Positions 1 to 11,092 of a stretch of 64,000 nucleotides of DNA are shown piece after piece. Both the position numbers and the translations under genes were made by a program. This stretch comes from Molanna angustata. Lineage: Eukaryota > Arthropoda > Insecta > Trichoptera > Molannidae. Each line of letters starts with the position of its first letter. The stretch's first letter is position 1. The stretch is from positions 19,504,234 through 19,568,233 of the forward strand of contig OY754968.1 of NCBI GenBank assembly GCA_963576475.1, given 5' to 3'. The notes beneath the pieces are model-generated. The model saw nothing but the letters and a program-made list of their open reading frames with translations, ran no database searches and was not told the DNA's origin.

Positions 1-594
1 TATTTAAGACGGTGAGTGACGGGTGTAGTAATGTATGTAATATTAATTATATAAGCAATCATTTAATAAATTTTATCTTTTATAACACCACTTTTCAAAT
101 TAATTGTGATATTCCCAAGGAAGGTTTATGAAATAATTTATTTGAAAATACAAGACCTAATTTCTGTAAACCGTTTATTGTTCTATTGGGGAAAAAACGT
201 GACATTTGGGGTCATGCTGAAAATCAGCTAATATGGGCTTGCCCTCCTGCAACTTAGCTCAGCATGGTCCTTTTGAGACGGAGTTGTTGTTTTTTTTTAA
301 ATTGTTTAATGTTTAATTATTATTACAAAAATATTTTATCGAATTATTAGCTTGCTGGTACATTATAACAAAACTAACTAAATTTACTTCTTTGTATTCA
401 CTGCATTTTTTGTAAGTATATTTAAGCATCCGGTCAATTCTGAAATAAAAAAATTAGTAACTATGTACAACAAATGTGATAAATACAATTGTACAAACAT
501 GTTTAATCAATTATATAGAAATGTGTTTTGAGCAGCTCACATTTTCTTTCATGATGTTTGCCAATAATTCTTCCTAATTATGTTCTTCTTCTCC
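1..594. other. AT-rich stretch, no gene seen
   Basis: No coding frame, RNA gene or repeat boundary could be supported here. It is A/T-rich with scattered homopolymers. Confidence 0.5.
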
Positions 595-623
595 CAAAAA
601 GAGTGTCATCTAATGACCTAGCC

Positions 624-1442
624 CAGTGGTCGGCAAACTTATTGGCCAAAGAGCCAAATATGTACATTACAACGATTCAAAAAAATTCCGAGAGCCAAAT
701 CTGTTTTTAAATTTAGTAAACCTTTATTATAATTTTAGACCTTCATTAAATTACGGGTACACTGAATAAAACTTGATTTCACACTTAATAAAGATTTATT
801 CGTTATTAAGCAATAATACGAAAGAAAATTATCCATAAATTTGAATCATGACAATGAATGACAAACACTTAATGCAAACAATGTCCTTGAATCTCCTTGG
901 AATGTTTCAGTAAGTCAGGTTTGTATGTTGTTGTTTTTAATTTTAGGCATGATTCCATATTCTCATCAATAAGACGACTTCTCAGTTTACTCTTGATAAA
1001 GTTCATGCTTGAAAAAGATTGTTCGCATGAATATGTAGAACCAAAAAGGGAAAGAACAGCAAACGCGAGTTTTTTCAGCTGATCGTAAGAGTCAGGAATA
1101 CTATTCCAGACGTTGAAAATGATCATGTCTTCCTTCTCCAGGTCTTTCAAAGCAGACCACTTGTGTTGTGAACTAAGATCACATTTTGTTTTTCCAATAT
1201 TTTCAAATCAATACAAAGACGTTGAAATTTAGAGCTCCATATTTCCTTGTTTTTTTAAATCCTGGAATTGTATTTCAAAGTTACCAATGTCAATGCCAAA
1301 AGGAGAAAATTTCAACTCAATTACCGTAGCATTAAGAGGATTTTTGACGAATGCTAAGGTAGCCCGGATATTTGTGCCAGAGCCGCACGCAAGGAACCAA
1401 AGAGCCGCATGCGGCTCTGGAACCGCACTTTGCCGACCCCTG
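624..1442 (-). mobile_element. hAT-type DNA transposon, internally deleted, with perfect 8-bp TSD
   Basis: The element starts with CAGTGGTCGGCAAAC and ends with the near reverse complement, TTTGCCGACCCCTG. These are typical hAT terminal inverted repeats. The 8 bases ACCTAGCC occur at 616-623 and again at 1443-1450, a perfect target site duplication of the length hAT transposases make. At 819 bp it is far shorter than an autonomous element, and the only coding seen is the transposase C-terminus on the minus strand. It cannot move by itself. The identical duplications suggest insertion later than the host LINE, but do not date it. Confidence 0.92.
869..1325 (-). pseudogene. hAT transposase C-terminal fragment (dimerisation region)
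   Basis: The open frame at 869-1150 gives 93 residues containing LAFAVLSLFGSTYSCEQSFS, then SKLRSRL, then a CLKLKTTTYKPDL tail. This matches the C-terminal dimerisation domain of hAT transposases, where the GSTYxCEQxFS signature is strongly conserved. Upstream coding continues to about 1325 (PFGIDIGNFEIQ-like residues) only by changing frame, so at least one frameshift is present. The catalytic DDE region and the BED zinc finger are absent. Similar domains occur in host proteins of the GTF2I-repeat/ZBED type, but the terminal repeats around this one show that it belongs to a transposon. Confidence 0.88.
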
Positions 1443-1689
1443 ACCTAGCCGGTAGAAGAAGTGTAGGGAGACCTAAACTACGGTGGTTGGACGGCGTTGT
1501 CGTGGACTGTCGGGCTATGGGGCAACATAACTGGAAGGTGGCAGCCAGAGATAGAGTAGTATGGAGAAGTCTCTTGGAGGCACCTAGGACCCACCAAGGG
1601 TTGTAACGCTGAAGATGATGATATTCTTCTTCTTCCTTTTGTTCGTTCTCATGTCTGAGGATGACAGCTACACTCTTATGATACTGTAA

Positions 1690-1912
1690 CGGACTTGACA
1701 AGGTCGCTCTATCGGGTCTCTACCCTCCACGCCTCCCATTACGACGAACTTCTTACTAAAATACTGAAGGATGGACTGTAGGCAGATTATATATTGTTAA
1801 GCGATCCTTAATCTGCAGTTCATTAAGTATGGGCAAATCGGTTCTCCTAGCGTCTATGGTATTCGTAGGATTCTCCGCCAACACCATATTCCAAAGGCAA
1901 AAATCATCTGTA
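1690..1912 (-). pseudogene. LINE reverse-transcriptase-downstream fragment
   Basis: Reading leftwards from about 1910, the frame gives WCWRRILRIP, later RLRIA, ICLQSIL, and GGVEGRDP before it dies. This order resembles the region between the reverse transcriptase and the C-terminus of many insect LINEs (WRRMLRIPW ... LQRIL ... GKVEGRR). Two in-frame stops are visible, so it is non-functional. It lies in the opposite orientation to the LINE remnant ending at 1622, so two separate insertions are likely. Confidence 0.6.
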
Positions 1913-2829
1913 AAAAAGACTTATAATAATATTAAGGATGGTCTTTAGAGTAAAAATGATGCGGATCTGTTGCCACCCTTGAGTGTGGCACCCTCTGCCA
2001 ACACAGCCAATACACCAATATTCAGCGTAAGAGGCTGTGAAATATCAGGATATATCGCCGCCATAAACTATAGACTACACCTCCTTCCTACCTATGATCT
2101 CCTCTTCTCTCCTCTGATACACACCCATCCCATCTTATTTCACAACCTCTTCACCTCCCTCCCACTTGAGGTGGCGAACAAGATAACTGCCACGTTTATG
2201 GATATGGGACTGCGGTAAATAACTGAGATGAAATGAGGAAAGTTTTTCTGGAAAAATCACAAAAATCAGACACATCCTTAAGCGATTTTCTTTATGAATA
2301 GCTTCTACCATACACACAGACGATGTCATTTATATTATTTTTTACTTACATATTTTCAACAAGATATTTTACTAACGTAATAACATGAAGATATATTTTA
2401 TTTGTCAAATTTACGATTAAAATACTTTTTCTTTATATTTATGTAAACATGTTGTTATAATTTGCGATTTTCTGTAATTGGACTTATCCCCGTATAATGT
2501 TTGTATTGTTACTTATTGTATGTGTGGTGTGTTGAGAAGCTAAATAAATAAAAATAAAATAACATGTAATGTAATTAATTTTAAATTTAAATGTAACAAA
2601 CAGGTTACAATATACCTATTTTGACGTAGATGATAAATAATAATTGGTGTATATTTTTACCATAGTTAACGAAAATCACTACACACTATAGTAATATAAT
2701 ACCCATTTATATATAAATTGACGTTTAAATACGCTCAATAATTTTTTTTTGTAAAATTATAGGTAATGTACTATAAAAATAATGGTAATAAGGTAATGTA
2801 TTATTACTATTTAATGTAAATGAGGCAAA
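1913..2829. other. No gene seen; possible old LINE tail
   Basis: An 82-codon open frame at 1970-2218 (+) has no recognisable motif and lies in C/T-rich DNA, so I do not call it a gene. At about 2470-2573 a T/G-rich run ends in AAATAAATAAAAATAAAATAA, which resembles a LINE 3' tail. I could not identify its body. Confidence 0.35.
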
Positions 2830-2925
2830 ACAGGTATGTCAAGATAGAAGAGTCTGGCGTTCGGTTCTCTCTGCCTACCCCAAATAGGGAAACGGCGTGA
2901 TGGTATGTATGTATGTACTATTAAA
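2830..2925 (+). repeat. Dispersed ~90-bp module ending GGCGTGATGGTATGTATGTA-like
   Basis: The module runs from TATGTCAAGATAGAAGAG through GGTTCTCTCTGCCTACC to GGCGTGATGGTATGTATG. Related modules occur at 13260-13365, 14660-14730, 27010-27090, 29275-29305, 53140-53215 and, reversed, at about 28190-28275 and 62490-62570. Some copies sit inside family A, others stand alone. Confidence 0.6.
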
Positions 2926-4079
2926 TAATAGTTGAAAGTAAAAATGAATATGGACGATTCTTAAGAACTACCAAATGCAAATATATGTGTGTTTAAGTAG
3001 GTATGTATTAATATTTTAAATTTAAATAAGTATACGAAGACGGACTATGTAATGTTTTTTATTTATTTAGATCATAAAAATATTTAAAAAATAACTTTCA
3101 CTAGACAGATTCTGTTCCGAAGGAACTGCCTTTGTAGTTTTCATAGTGATATTTTTTTTATTATTCTACAATATGTCCTATTTTAATTCGTCTAAATTTA
3201 TTCATCTGAATTTCAGTGTATGAGAAATGTCAAAAAGTTAACTGCGTTTATACGGGACTCATTACGTCACACTGCGCGGATAAAATCCTTTTATCCACGG
3301 TCGCCCGTTGATTTAGACGTTTTCGTACTCTGAAACTTATCAGAATAGGACGTAATATGTACAACATATTACACATAAAAAAATACAATAAAATTAAATA
3401 AACAACAAGACTAACAAAAAAATATGAAACATAACAATAAAGGAAAATTCGCAATAAAAATAAACACCAAAATAAAATATGCAGTAGAAAATCATTAGTT
3501 AAATTAATATTGTTGTACCTACTTAAAGTAGCCACTTTATTCCTGACATTGAATTTTTTTTTTAAATTTGAATGCTGATGGCAGCTTGTTATATGTATGT
3601 GGTGCAATATATGAGGAAAGTCATTTTCGGAACCTGATAGCTACTAGATGTTTTGGTCCTTGTATCCTTAGTGTTTACTTTCATGGATTTTGATCAATTT
3701 TCAAATATATGATCGATTTAATGTATACCTAGTTGTCGTATATCCAGAACTTTGAAATATTTAAACAGGTGTATCTGAATGGCTTCTTATTAAAAACTCT
3801 GATTATGGACTTTTAAGCTTTTTTAGGAAAGTCTAGTAAGGTGACTGCTGCGCCACCACATGCAGATATTGCATAGTTAATGTTCTTCTGTATATAACAT
3901 TTTTACGTTGGGTCATTTAATGTGTAAAACAGTTAAAAAATGTTCGGTGAAATTTCCAATAGTTTGTTTCTGTAGGAATTGTAAATGTATAATGCAAAGT
4001 ATTTGTGTCAAATAAATTCTATGATTACGATGATAAAAATGAGGAAAGAATTTGAGCAATTCACCCAATATGCCTCACA
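2926..4079. other. No gene seen
   Basis: A minus-strand open frame at 3248-3607 translates to a hydrophobic, I/L/Y/F-rich string, expected by chance from such A/T-rich DNA. No known domain is visible, and nothing else can be supported. Confidence 0.45.
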
Positions 4080-4560
4080 TAAGACACGTCGAGTAATTGG
4101 TCGACAACAATTAAAGAATGAAGGTGATTCAACGTACACCTGCTGATCGACCGAAATTAAAACAGGGCTATAATGTTTATATAAAAGCTCCCTTTGAGGC
4201 TCGTTTCATATCTCCCTGCCCCCCCTCCCCCCCCCCGCGTTACCATTTGCATACAAAGCTGTCGAGACTGTTGCTATTTTGTCGTAAAACACTGTCCGAA
4301 GCCATCAACTAAAGCGGTTGTCAAATGAAGAGCCACTCGTCAAAGTGTACCGACACGCTCGAAGGTGACACAAAAAGGTGCCACCTGCTATTCCGCGCTT
4401 GTCTGTTCGGTGCTGAGGTATTTTATCAAAATTACTTCCGTGTCGTGTGTCCCATCCTGGTATCAGATCTTTATGTCTCTCTGTGTGTATACCTATATAA
4501 TATGTACCGAGAGCCGCTAACAATGGCCCCCTCATAAATATTCTCCGAGTACGTTTCTGC
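4080..4560. promoter_or_regulatory. Candidate conserved non-coding region with SOX/POU-like composite site
   Basis: This stretch is much more balanced in base composition than its surroundings and does not resemble any repeat in the window. It contains ATTTGCATACAAAG at 4245-4258, an octamer (ATTTGCAT) directly abutting a SOX-type ACAAAG. It also has a TATATAAAAG word at 4177-4188 and a C-tract at 4217-4236. Known SOX-POU composites have a similar arrangement but usually one more base between the half sites. Enhancer or promoter function is inference only. Two short opposing open frames here lack any protein motif. Confidence 0.3.
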
Positions 4561-4971
4561 CTCTCTCTGTATAAGTTGGTAGGTGCTTGTGAACGTGGAG
4601 TGCCATTTTATGTCCGAATCTCAAATTATTAAGCATTATCATATTAATTGCGTACAATTACGCAGATAAAAAATGGACCATCCAATAAGAGAGTATAAAG
4701 ATACATTTTTTCGCTACTTGTGCAATGTATAGGTAGGTACTTATTTACTGAATTAAAATACTTTTTCGGAAATAAGGGTGTTTTTTTTAACTGTGTTAAT
4801 ATTCTGTTTTCTGTTGAAACCTGCGTGGAATTAAAAAGAGTACATTCAATATTTTTTTTCTATATAATTTATTTTATAGCTTTATTATTTTATGAGTTGT
4901 ATCGTATTACTTTTGTGTGTTATGTTTTATTTAAATTTTCGGTGTTTATTTAAAGTTTGCTTTGCTTTGAT
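4561..4971. other. No feature seen
   Basis: T-rich intergenic-like sequence. The 77-codon open frame at 4720-4953 is a hydrophobic chance translation. Confidence 0.4.
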
Positions 4972-5690
4972 TTCATGTATTACATTGCATGTAATACATG
5001 AAATCCAACTGTCGATGGCGATAGTATGCATAATTGAAAATTATAAACACTTAAACACAAATTAATAAATATTTAAGAATTTATGTTTTCTATATAAAAC
5101 ATGTAGGTAGGTATATATGTCAGGATAGGATAGTATGGAGGTCAGTCTGTTATTCGTATCTAGAGTATGAAAGCAGCATGATGTATGTTTGTAGATTTAG
5201 TAGGTATCAAACTATTGAGTGAGATATTGTGTAGTGTATACTGCCTTCCAAAATTGTATGAAACGATGTCGTCACTAAATTCAATTTTTATCTAAATTGT
5301 TAAAAAAAGTTTGAGATTTACTGTTACAATATTCATTTTTTTGTAGAAAATTAAATTATCTAGTTGTGCAGTTTCGGCTTTTTTCGATATTTTTAATAAC
5401 TTTGGAAATATAGGCAGTTAAACACATTAATTTTTCATAAAAAATATGTTTTTCTTAATAAAAAATGTTTGAGAAACTCCGGATTTTTGTTGAAAAAAAT
5501 ATATTTGAGATTTTGTATTTTTCTACACTCATACTAATTTTCAGGGTTCTAGCTTATATGGAAAAATAAAGTAAAAATGCAAAAGTTTATTACCCCTGAC
5601 TGAAAAAAAATTCTAAATGCTGAGTATAAAAGTTTTGTAGGCCTATAACTATCTATATATTCTGAAATTATTGTTAGTATTGCCCCAAAA
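4972..5690 (+). mobile_element. Family A interspersed element, 3'-truncated copy (A1)
   Basis: The left end carries the family signature TCCAACTGTCGATGGCGATAG at about 5002-5020, preceded by a palindrome (ATGTATTACATTGCATGTAATACAT, broken here only for naming). The body follows the family order: GATAGGATAGTATGGAGG (5123-5140), GACGTCGTCACTAAATTCAA-like (5265-5284), TTAAATTATCTAGTTG (5351-5366), then TTTTCAGGGTTCTAGCTT (5541-5558) and TAGGCCTATAACTATCTATA (5639-5658). It stops before the CA-tract position and right terminus seen in copy 13134-14212. No coding is recognised. Confidence 0.75.
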
Positions 5691-6016
5691 TTAACACGAA
5701 AAATATTGTATTGATTTGTTTTTGTATATGGAAATATAAATAAACTACGTATTTGTATCAAATATTCGTTAAGGATGCATAGATGTGTTTAATTACTTGA
5801 TAGAAAACCAAAGATACAATAACAAGAAAGTAAATAAAAATATACGAAAAAATAGATCACGTGTATTTATTGTAAGTATATAACGTATAGAACGTTTTGG
5901 TCTGATGGAGTGTTTAGTATACTTGTGTTAAAATAACAGAAACAAACAATATTTGTGCGATTCAATATTGTTATAATGAAAATAATCCTAAACAAAGACC
6001 TACACATATCTATATA
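5691..6016. other. No feature seen
   Basis: A/T-rich, no supported gene or repeat. Confidence 0.4.
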
Positions 6017-6230
6017 AATAAAAATAATAATGAACACATCCTTGCACCCTGCGCAAGTCGGGAGTTTATTGCCGTATGGAAATTTTTTCCAACTAACCAG
6101 TGTTTCCACCCCAAAGAAGCAATATTTGCGTGAGAAATGAATTTAAATAAATTTCTCCTCTGCTGGGAATCGAACCCAGGACGCCCGCACAGAAACCGAA
6201 CGGCATACCAACTGCGCCACGGCGGTCGGC
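6017..6230 (-). mobile_element. SINE family S2, tRNA-derived, near full length
   Basis: On the minus strand, from 6230 leftwards, a tRNA-like head carries a box A (GTGGCGCAGTTGG) and a box B (GGTTCGATTCC), the RNA polymerase III internal promoter. The body has GAGGAGAAATTTATTTAAAT and the tail CTGGTTAGTTGGAAAAAATT followed by ACGGCAATAAACTCCC. That tail resembles the 3' end of the LINE L copies in this window, which read GGTTGGTTGGAAGAAATTGC and GGCAATAAGCCCGCC. An A/T-rich stretch (AATAATAA) closes it. Other copies are at 51435-51606 and 57455-57595. Confidence 0.85.
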
Positions 6231-7048
6231 ATCTTTCAAATCTTTTTTTTATTTCACATGCTCGCATTTACTCAAGTTTTTACCACTGGAAAATAGTTTT
6301 TTGTATTACTGAAATAATGTTTTATAGTTCTTTATACTTATTCATAGTTCTTACCTACATAAATAAAATAAATCAAATTTATTGACTCAGCCATAAAATT
6401 ATTCAAAAATTAACCATCTCCCAAATTGAATTTCGTTTTGACTAATACTTTATCGACGTGTCAAGTGGACAGCTGTTTCTGACAAAGTAACGCCCTGCAC
6501 TTTTCATATTTTAATTATTAAGTCAATATTTATTAAAACAGATCATATTATATGTCCACATAGCACATAGCACATGCTTCTGTCGGTCGTCTTTTATAGT
6601 AATTTGATCGAAAAGATAGTGGAAAACATCTTTATTATCCGTAAATTGATTAATTTAATTATTATGTATTAATAAATAAATTGATATGAAAAAATAAGAT
6701 ACCCATTTTTCTTTAAAATAGGTATTTTAAACAAGAAATTCAGTGCATTTATATTTTTATACAAAAAAATCGGCAATTAGTATACGCAATAAGTAACCCG
6801 ATAAACGTTAAGGATTTCACTATAGAAAAAGCAATAGAAAGTAAAAGCAAATATGAAATTATTCAAAATATGGGGTAGCGCATTTCAATGTAACTTTACC
6901 TAGAAAATGACTAAAAGTAGCATGACATTTCAAATAATTCCTGTTAGATTTATGATAATAAGTATTCAAATGAAATTAAACTCGAGTTTCAATATGTTGT
7001 GAAAATAGTATAATTCAAGTAGTACCTAATTACGATTATGCGTCGTTA
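6231..7048. other. No feature seen
   Basis: A/T-rich DNA without a supported gene, apart from chance short frames. Confidence 0.4.
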
Positions 7049-7962
7049 TCCAAATGTCGATTTGCTAAAGAGAATTTATTTCTCTTAACAAATCGAAATA
7101 GTTTCAAGCCAAGTTCCACGAATATTGTATGGAAAGATTATTTTTCATGTTTTTTTTTCAACTTTGAAGTAAAAAAAAACAACATATAGGCTTCGCACAA
7201 TGCATATATTATTATAAAAAGGGGTTCTCAAACATTTTTATGTAAAAAAAATACGGAAAAACACCGAAAAACCCCAACTAGATATTTAAATTTTCTATAA
7301 AGGCAGTAGGTACCTATATCTTGAACTTTACTTAACAATTTTTGTAAAATTTGAATTAAGTGACGACATCGTTTGATACAATTTGTATGGCAGAATACAT
7401 AACATCTATGAGGACTCTCAATAGTTTGATACATAATTTTCATATAAACATACATATTTATTTATTCATCTACCTGTACATAATATAAACAAATATACTG
7501 TACACTGGCGGGCTTATTGCCATTAGGCAATTTCTTCCAACCAACCAGATTACAAAGTATGACATAATTGTGTATGTACAACAACAAAAGAAGAGCAAAA
7601 GAAAACAAAGAAAATATAATATAAATAACACTAAGATACTATTAAAACAAAAAAAAATACTTCATAGCAAAAAAAAAGGATAGGGTAAGGACAAAAAGTG
7701 GAAATCGGGATCAGGTGTTCAGGGATAAATATTCCTTCTTTATATAATTTTACATACATACATATATAGCATCGAGTAGTTTACATAATTGGGGTAAGAA
7801 AAAAGATCTGACTTCCACACTATCCTATGTTGACATACATTTTTTGTATAGAAAACTAACCAAGTCAAAATATTCAATAATTTGGATTTAAGGGTTTATA
7901 GTTTGGTATGTTTTGTATAACTATTTATTGCAATCGATAGTTGGATTTCATGTTTTACATGC
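7049..7962 (-). mobile_element. Family A element, complete but interrupted copy (A2)
   Basis: The family right end appears first (TCCAAATGTCGATTTG at 7049-7064), followed by the reversed body: CGACATCGTTTGATACAATT near 7364, CAATAGTTTGATAC near 7420. The left end, ATCGATAGTTGGATTTCATG, is at about 7934-7953. The two ends are inverted repeats of each other (consensus TCCAACTGTCGAT). The body is split at about 7455 by a LINE L tail, so the family A insertion is the older event. Confidence 0.8.
7456..7744 (-). mobile_element. LINE L 3' end nested in family A
   Basis: Near-identical in order to 60583-60895: TTATTTATTCATCTACCTGT, CACTGGCGGGCTTATTGCC, TTTCTTCCAACCAACCAG, TTACAAAGTATGACA, and AGGGATAAATATTCCTTC. 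On the minus strand this is a LINE 3' untranslated end with a TAAA-type tail, heavily 5' truncated. ACATACATAT-like sequence lies at both junctions (7448-7457 and 7750-7762) and may be a target duplication. It is low complexity, so this is uncertain. Confidence 0.8.
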
Positions 7963-8694
7963 AAATAATTCTATTATTCTTTATTTGTCTTTCATACATA
8001 TGATTTTATTTACTTTTTGAAAATTTTGTATCACTAAGGTGTGTACCTAACTTACAAAACATAATCGTGATTTTAAGAAGTATAAAATTGTTGTTTATCA
8101 ATGTAGATTTTTATATTTTATGCGCAAAAAATATCGAACTAATAAAACAGGTTTACAAAAATAAAACTGAATATGTGAATTAAAAAATAAACTCACCCCT
8201 ATTTTATTCAATTTGTTTTCACATTTTCATCTCATGACTATCGATTTCATTTTTTTAGTGACTATATAAAATTATTGACGATAATGATAAATGGTGTGAT
8301 ATTGACAGGAATGTCGGTTCCAGCAGCATCTCCCAGTGGAGAACATTCAGTTAGAACATTCTAGTAGGCTGTGGGATAGATGGAGGATCATCAATATTAT
8401 TAGTTCACACGGTACAAATCTCAGTGGATTTGTGGAAACCTTGTTGAACCGCTTCGCACTATATTCTGCCGATACTATTGTCAAGGGAATACTATCAATT
8501 TCTAAGCTTTTATCAATGATTGCGGTGAATTGCAATTGTGTGTTTTTATATTATTTATCGATGTCAATATCAGTATTCTCATGATGAATTTTATATTTAA
8601 TATACCTACCTACCTAATTGAAATCGAATGCTTCAAAACTATTTCATAAATTATAAAATTAAACTTTTTTCTGAATCTCCATTCAATAAAATAT
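7963..8694. other. No gene seen
   Basis: Opposing frames at 8336-8584 and 8347-8535 have no recognisable domain. No repeat match was seen. Confidence 0.4.
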
Positions 8695-9218
<524 letters not shown>

Positions 9219-9484
9219 GTTTGTCAACAGCTTATGGACATACTATATTGAACTTATTGACATGTATAGGTACAGAATAATGAGTTACCATGACTTGAAT
9301 ATAATATTCTGAATTTTGAATGATTGTTAAATTATCAATCATATATCTTTCTAATCAGCTCTTTGTCTATGATGTTTTTAATAATTGTTTTTATATTGTT
9401 TAAAGACGTAGGAACTATTCGAATTTCTAAAGAAAATATAAACCTTTATGGTTTTGATGTTTTAATTTAAACCTGTTAATATAC
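9219..9484. other. No feature seen
   Basis: A/T-rich, nothing supported. Confidence 0.4.
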
Positions 9485-9800
9485 AGGCAAGATTAACAGG
9501 CTACATAAAAGCTATGATAATCAGGTAAATAGGTGCAGAGAATTTAGTAATTAGTATTCTTGACTTATAATCCAGTGGATCATAATTATATTACAAGTAT
9601 ATCTACGTCTTAGATTATGTCTAGGAGGATTGGGAAATGTTATATTATGTACTCAACAAGGTCTTATTCAATCAACAAAAAATATATATAAAAAATATTT
9701 AGTAATACTAAACTACTTAAAAACTTCCTAACTAAATGTTGTCCGAAATGATTATTTAATATTACGGCAAAAATACAATTTGCTTATTTCAATACCCATT
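9485..9800 (+). repeat. Old interspersed repeat J, copy 1 (diverged SINE-like)
   Basis: Shares a colinear series of blocks with 17985-18310: ATAAAAGCT, AATAGGTG, TAATTAGT, ATAATCC-GTGGA, ATGTACTCA-CAAG, TTATTCA, TTGTC-GAAATG, and CGG-AAAAA. The block TTGACTTATAATCCAGTGGA resembles the anticodon-arm region of SINE S1. It is probably an ancient S1-type SINE with its flank, too diverged for certainty. Confidence 0.45.
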
Positions 9801-10079
9801 GTTAAAAAAAATTAAAACTTTGTGTTTTTACTGACTAGCCATAAACACTACATTATATAAACCAATTTCAATCACAAAATCAAAGCTACACAATTATTCT
9901 CAACTAAGCGTATAAATCAGTGATATCTTCATCCCTCTTATAATTATATTATAATAATATAAATGCATTGTGTTGCGTAATAATCCACACGCTTATCGTC
10001 AATTCAATTACTTTTATCAAACGATGCGAATCAATTGAAATGCACCGCGTATACAACAAAAATATAACAGCAAGTGTTA
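9801..10079. other. No feature seen
   Basis: A/T-rich, nothing supported. Confidence 0.4.
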
Positions 10080-10400
10080 ACAATATTGGGGGTCGGTGTA
10101 CCTACTAGCAGTACAATGATTGTAATAATTGTATCATTGCGGGAGGCTGGTGGGCATTAGATACGTACTATTGCAGCATCCGTGGGGTGGAAGGTCGTAA
10201 ATTGTCAGCCATGGACCGACCGTTGAGGGGGGTGAATTTGATTTTTGCCTCGACGGGTAAAAGCGAGTCGACCGGAAATAATGTCTCTAACATCTGTATC
10301 ATTGACGCTGAAATTGAATTTATTTTACAGTCACTTGTCACCCTCCTCAGTCGCGATGATAATATGGCGGTTATTCACACGCAACATTAACGCGACAAAT
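10080..10400. promoter_or_regulatory. Candidate unique/conserved non-coding stretch
   Basis: Base composition rises towards GC, with no match to repeats elsewhere in the window. Two direct copies of an ATTGTA core sit around GATTGTAATAATTGTATCAT (10119-10138). Open frames at 10187-10390 and 10245-10481 carry no known motif. It could be an enhancer-like element or an unrecognised old transposon. I see no direct evidence of function. Confidence 0.25.
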
Positions 10401-10854
10401 TTTTTTTTTTTTTTTATTAAGTTTACAATAACATATACAAAATATAAAACAAACAAACTATATAGAAAAGATTCACAGTAAGACAAAACATATTTACCCT
10501 TTACTAGAGTGCAAGCACTCGTGTGTAAAGGAGACAATTTAATACAGAATACACAAAATATTATACATACATAATTATTATCTATACAAAAAGAAGTTAA
10601 TATAATTTACATATCAGTCAAATAATAAGTTTGATTTATTCTTTATTTTTTTTTTAAAATCATTATGTTCAATTGCCAGTCTCAAATCTGTTTCAAGTTG
10701 GTTGAACCACACCACCCCATTGTACGTTACATTGAGTATTTTTTCTTCGTTTCAACGATACCTACTTAAGTAACTTCTCAATCTTTTATGCATATTTCTC
10801 ACTCCATAGAAGTAAATAAATAGAATACATAGAATAATAAATAGATTTTTTTGC
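10401..10854. other. No gene seen
   Basis: Contains a T-run at 10401-10417 and A/T-rich DNA. The text around 10680-10790 (GTTGGTTGAACCACACCACC) hints at an old repeat, but no second copy was found here. Confidence 0.35.
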
Positions 10855-11085
10855 TTCTCACTAACCTAAGGGGATATAGTGGGGAGTTATGATTTTGTAA
10901 TTTTTAAGGCAATTTTTTTTTTATTGCAGATTATCAACTAGTATCATGCTGAGATTGTAATCTGAAAGTTTCATCACAACGAATCTGCGTGTGTGCTATG
11001 TGCTGCGTGCTGTGTGCTATTTTACTTTATCAATTATAGACTAAAGTACTTATTCGATTATTTTCAAAAGTGACAAACAAACAAT
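10855..11085 (+). mobile_element. MITE family D, left-half copy (D1)
   Basis: Begins at the family's inverted terminus (CTCACTAACCTAAGGGGATA) and continues GGGGAGTTATGATTTTG, GATTATCAACTAGTATCATG, CTGAGATTGTAATCTG, GTGTGCTATGTGCTGCGTG and TAGACTAAAGTACTTATTCG. It is truncated where copies D3 and D4 go on. There is no coding. Family D is discussed with the complete copy at 56233-56790. Confidence 0.75.
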
Positions 11086-11092
11086 AAAAATC

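Larger units (their letters stand above)
595..1622 (+). pseudogene. LINE ORF2 C-terminal remnant, split by a hAT insertion
   Basis: The right part (1443-1606) reads in frame as a very common LINE C-terminus: a GRRSVGRPKLRWLDG motif, then NWKVAARDR, WRSLLE and a terminal THQGL stop. Bases 595-623, left of the hAT element, continue the same frame into the 8-bp target duplication, so the hAT landed inside this LINE copy. The product would have been the end of a non-LTR retrotransposon polyprotein, downstream of the reverse transcriptase. Only about 60 codons survive, without reverse transcriptase motifs. The clade (RTE-like or related) cannot be fixed from this segment. A GAT-rich tail follows the stop. 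Confidence 0.75.

Noticed and set aside
3248..3607. 119-codon membrane-protein-like frame
   Set aside because: Its hydrophobicity follows from A/T-rich codons. No start context, domain or splice signals.
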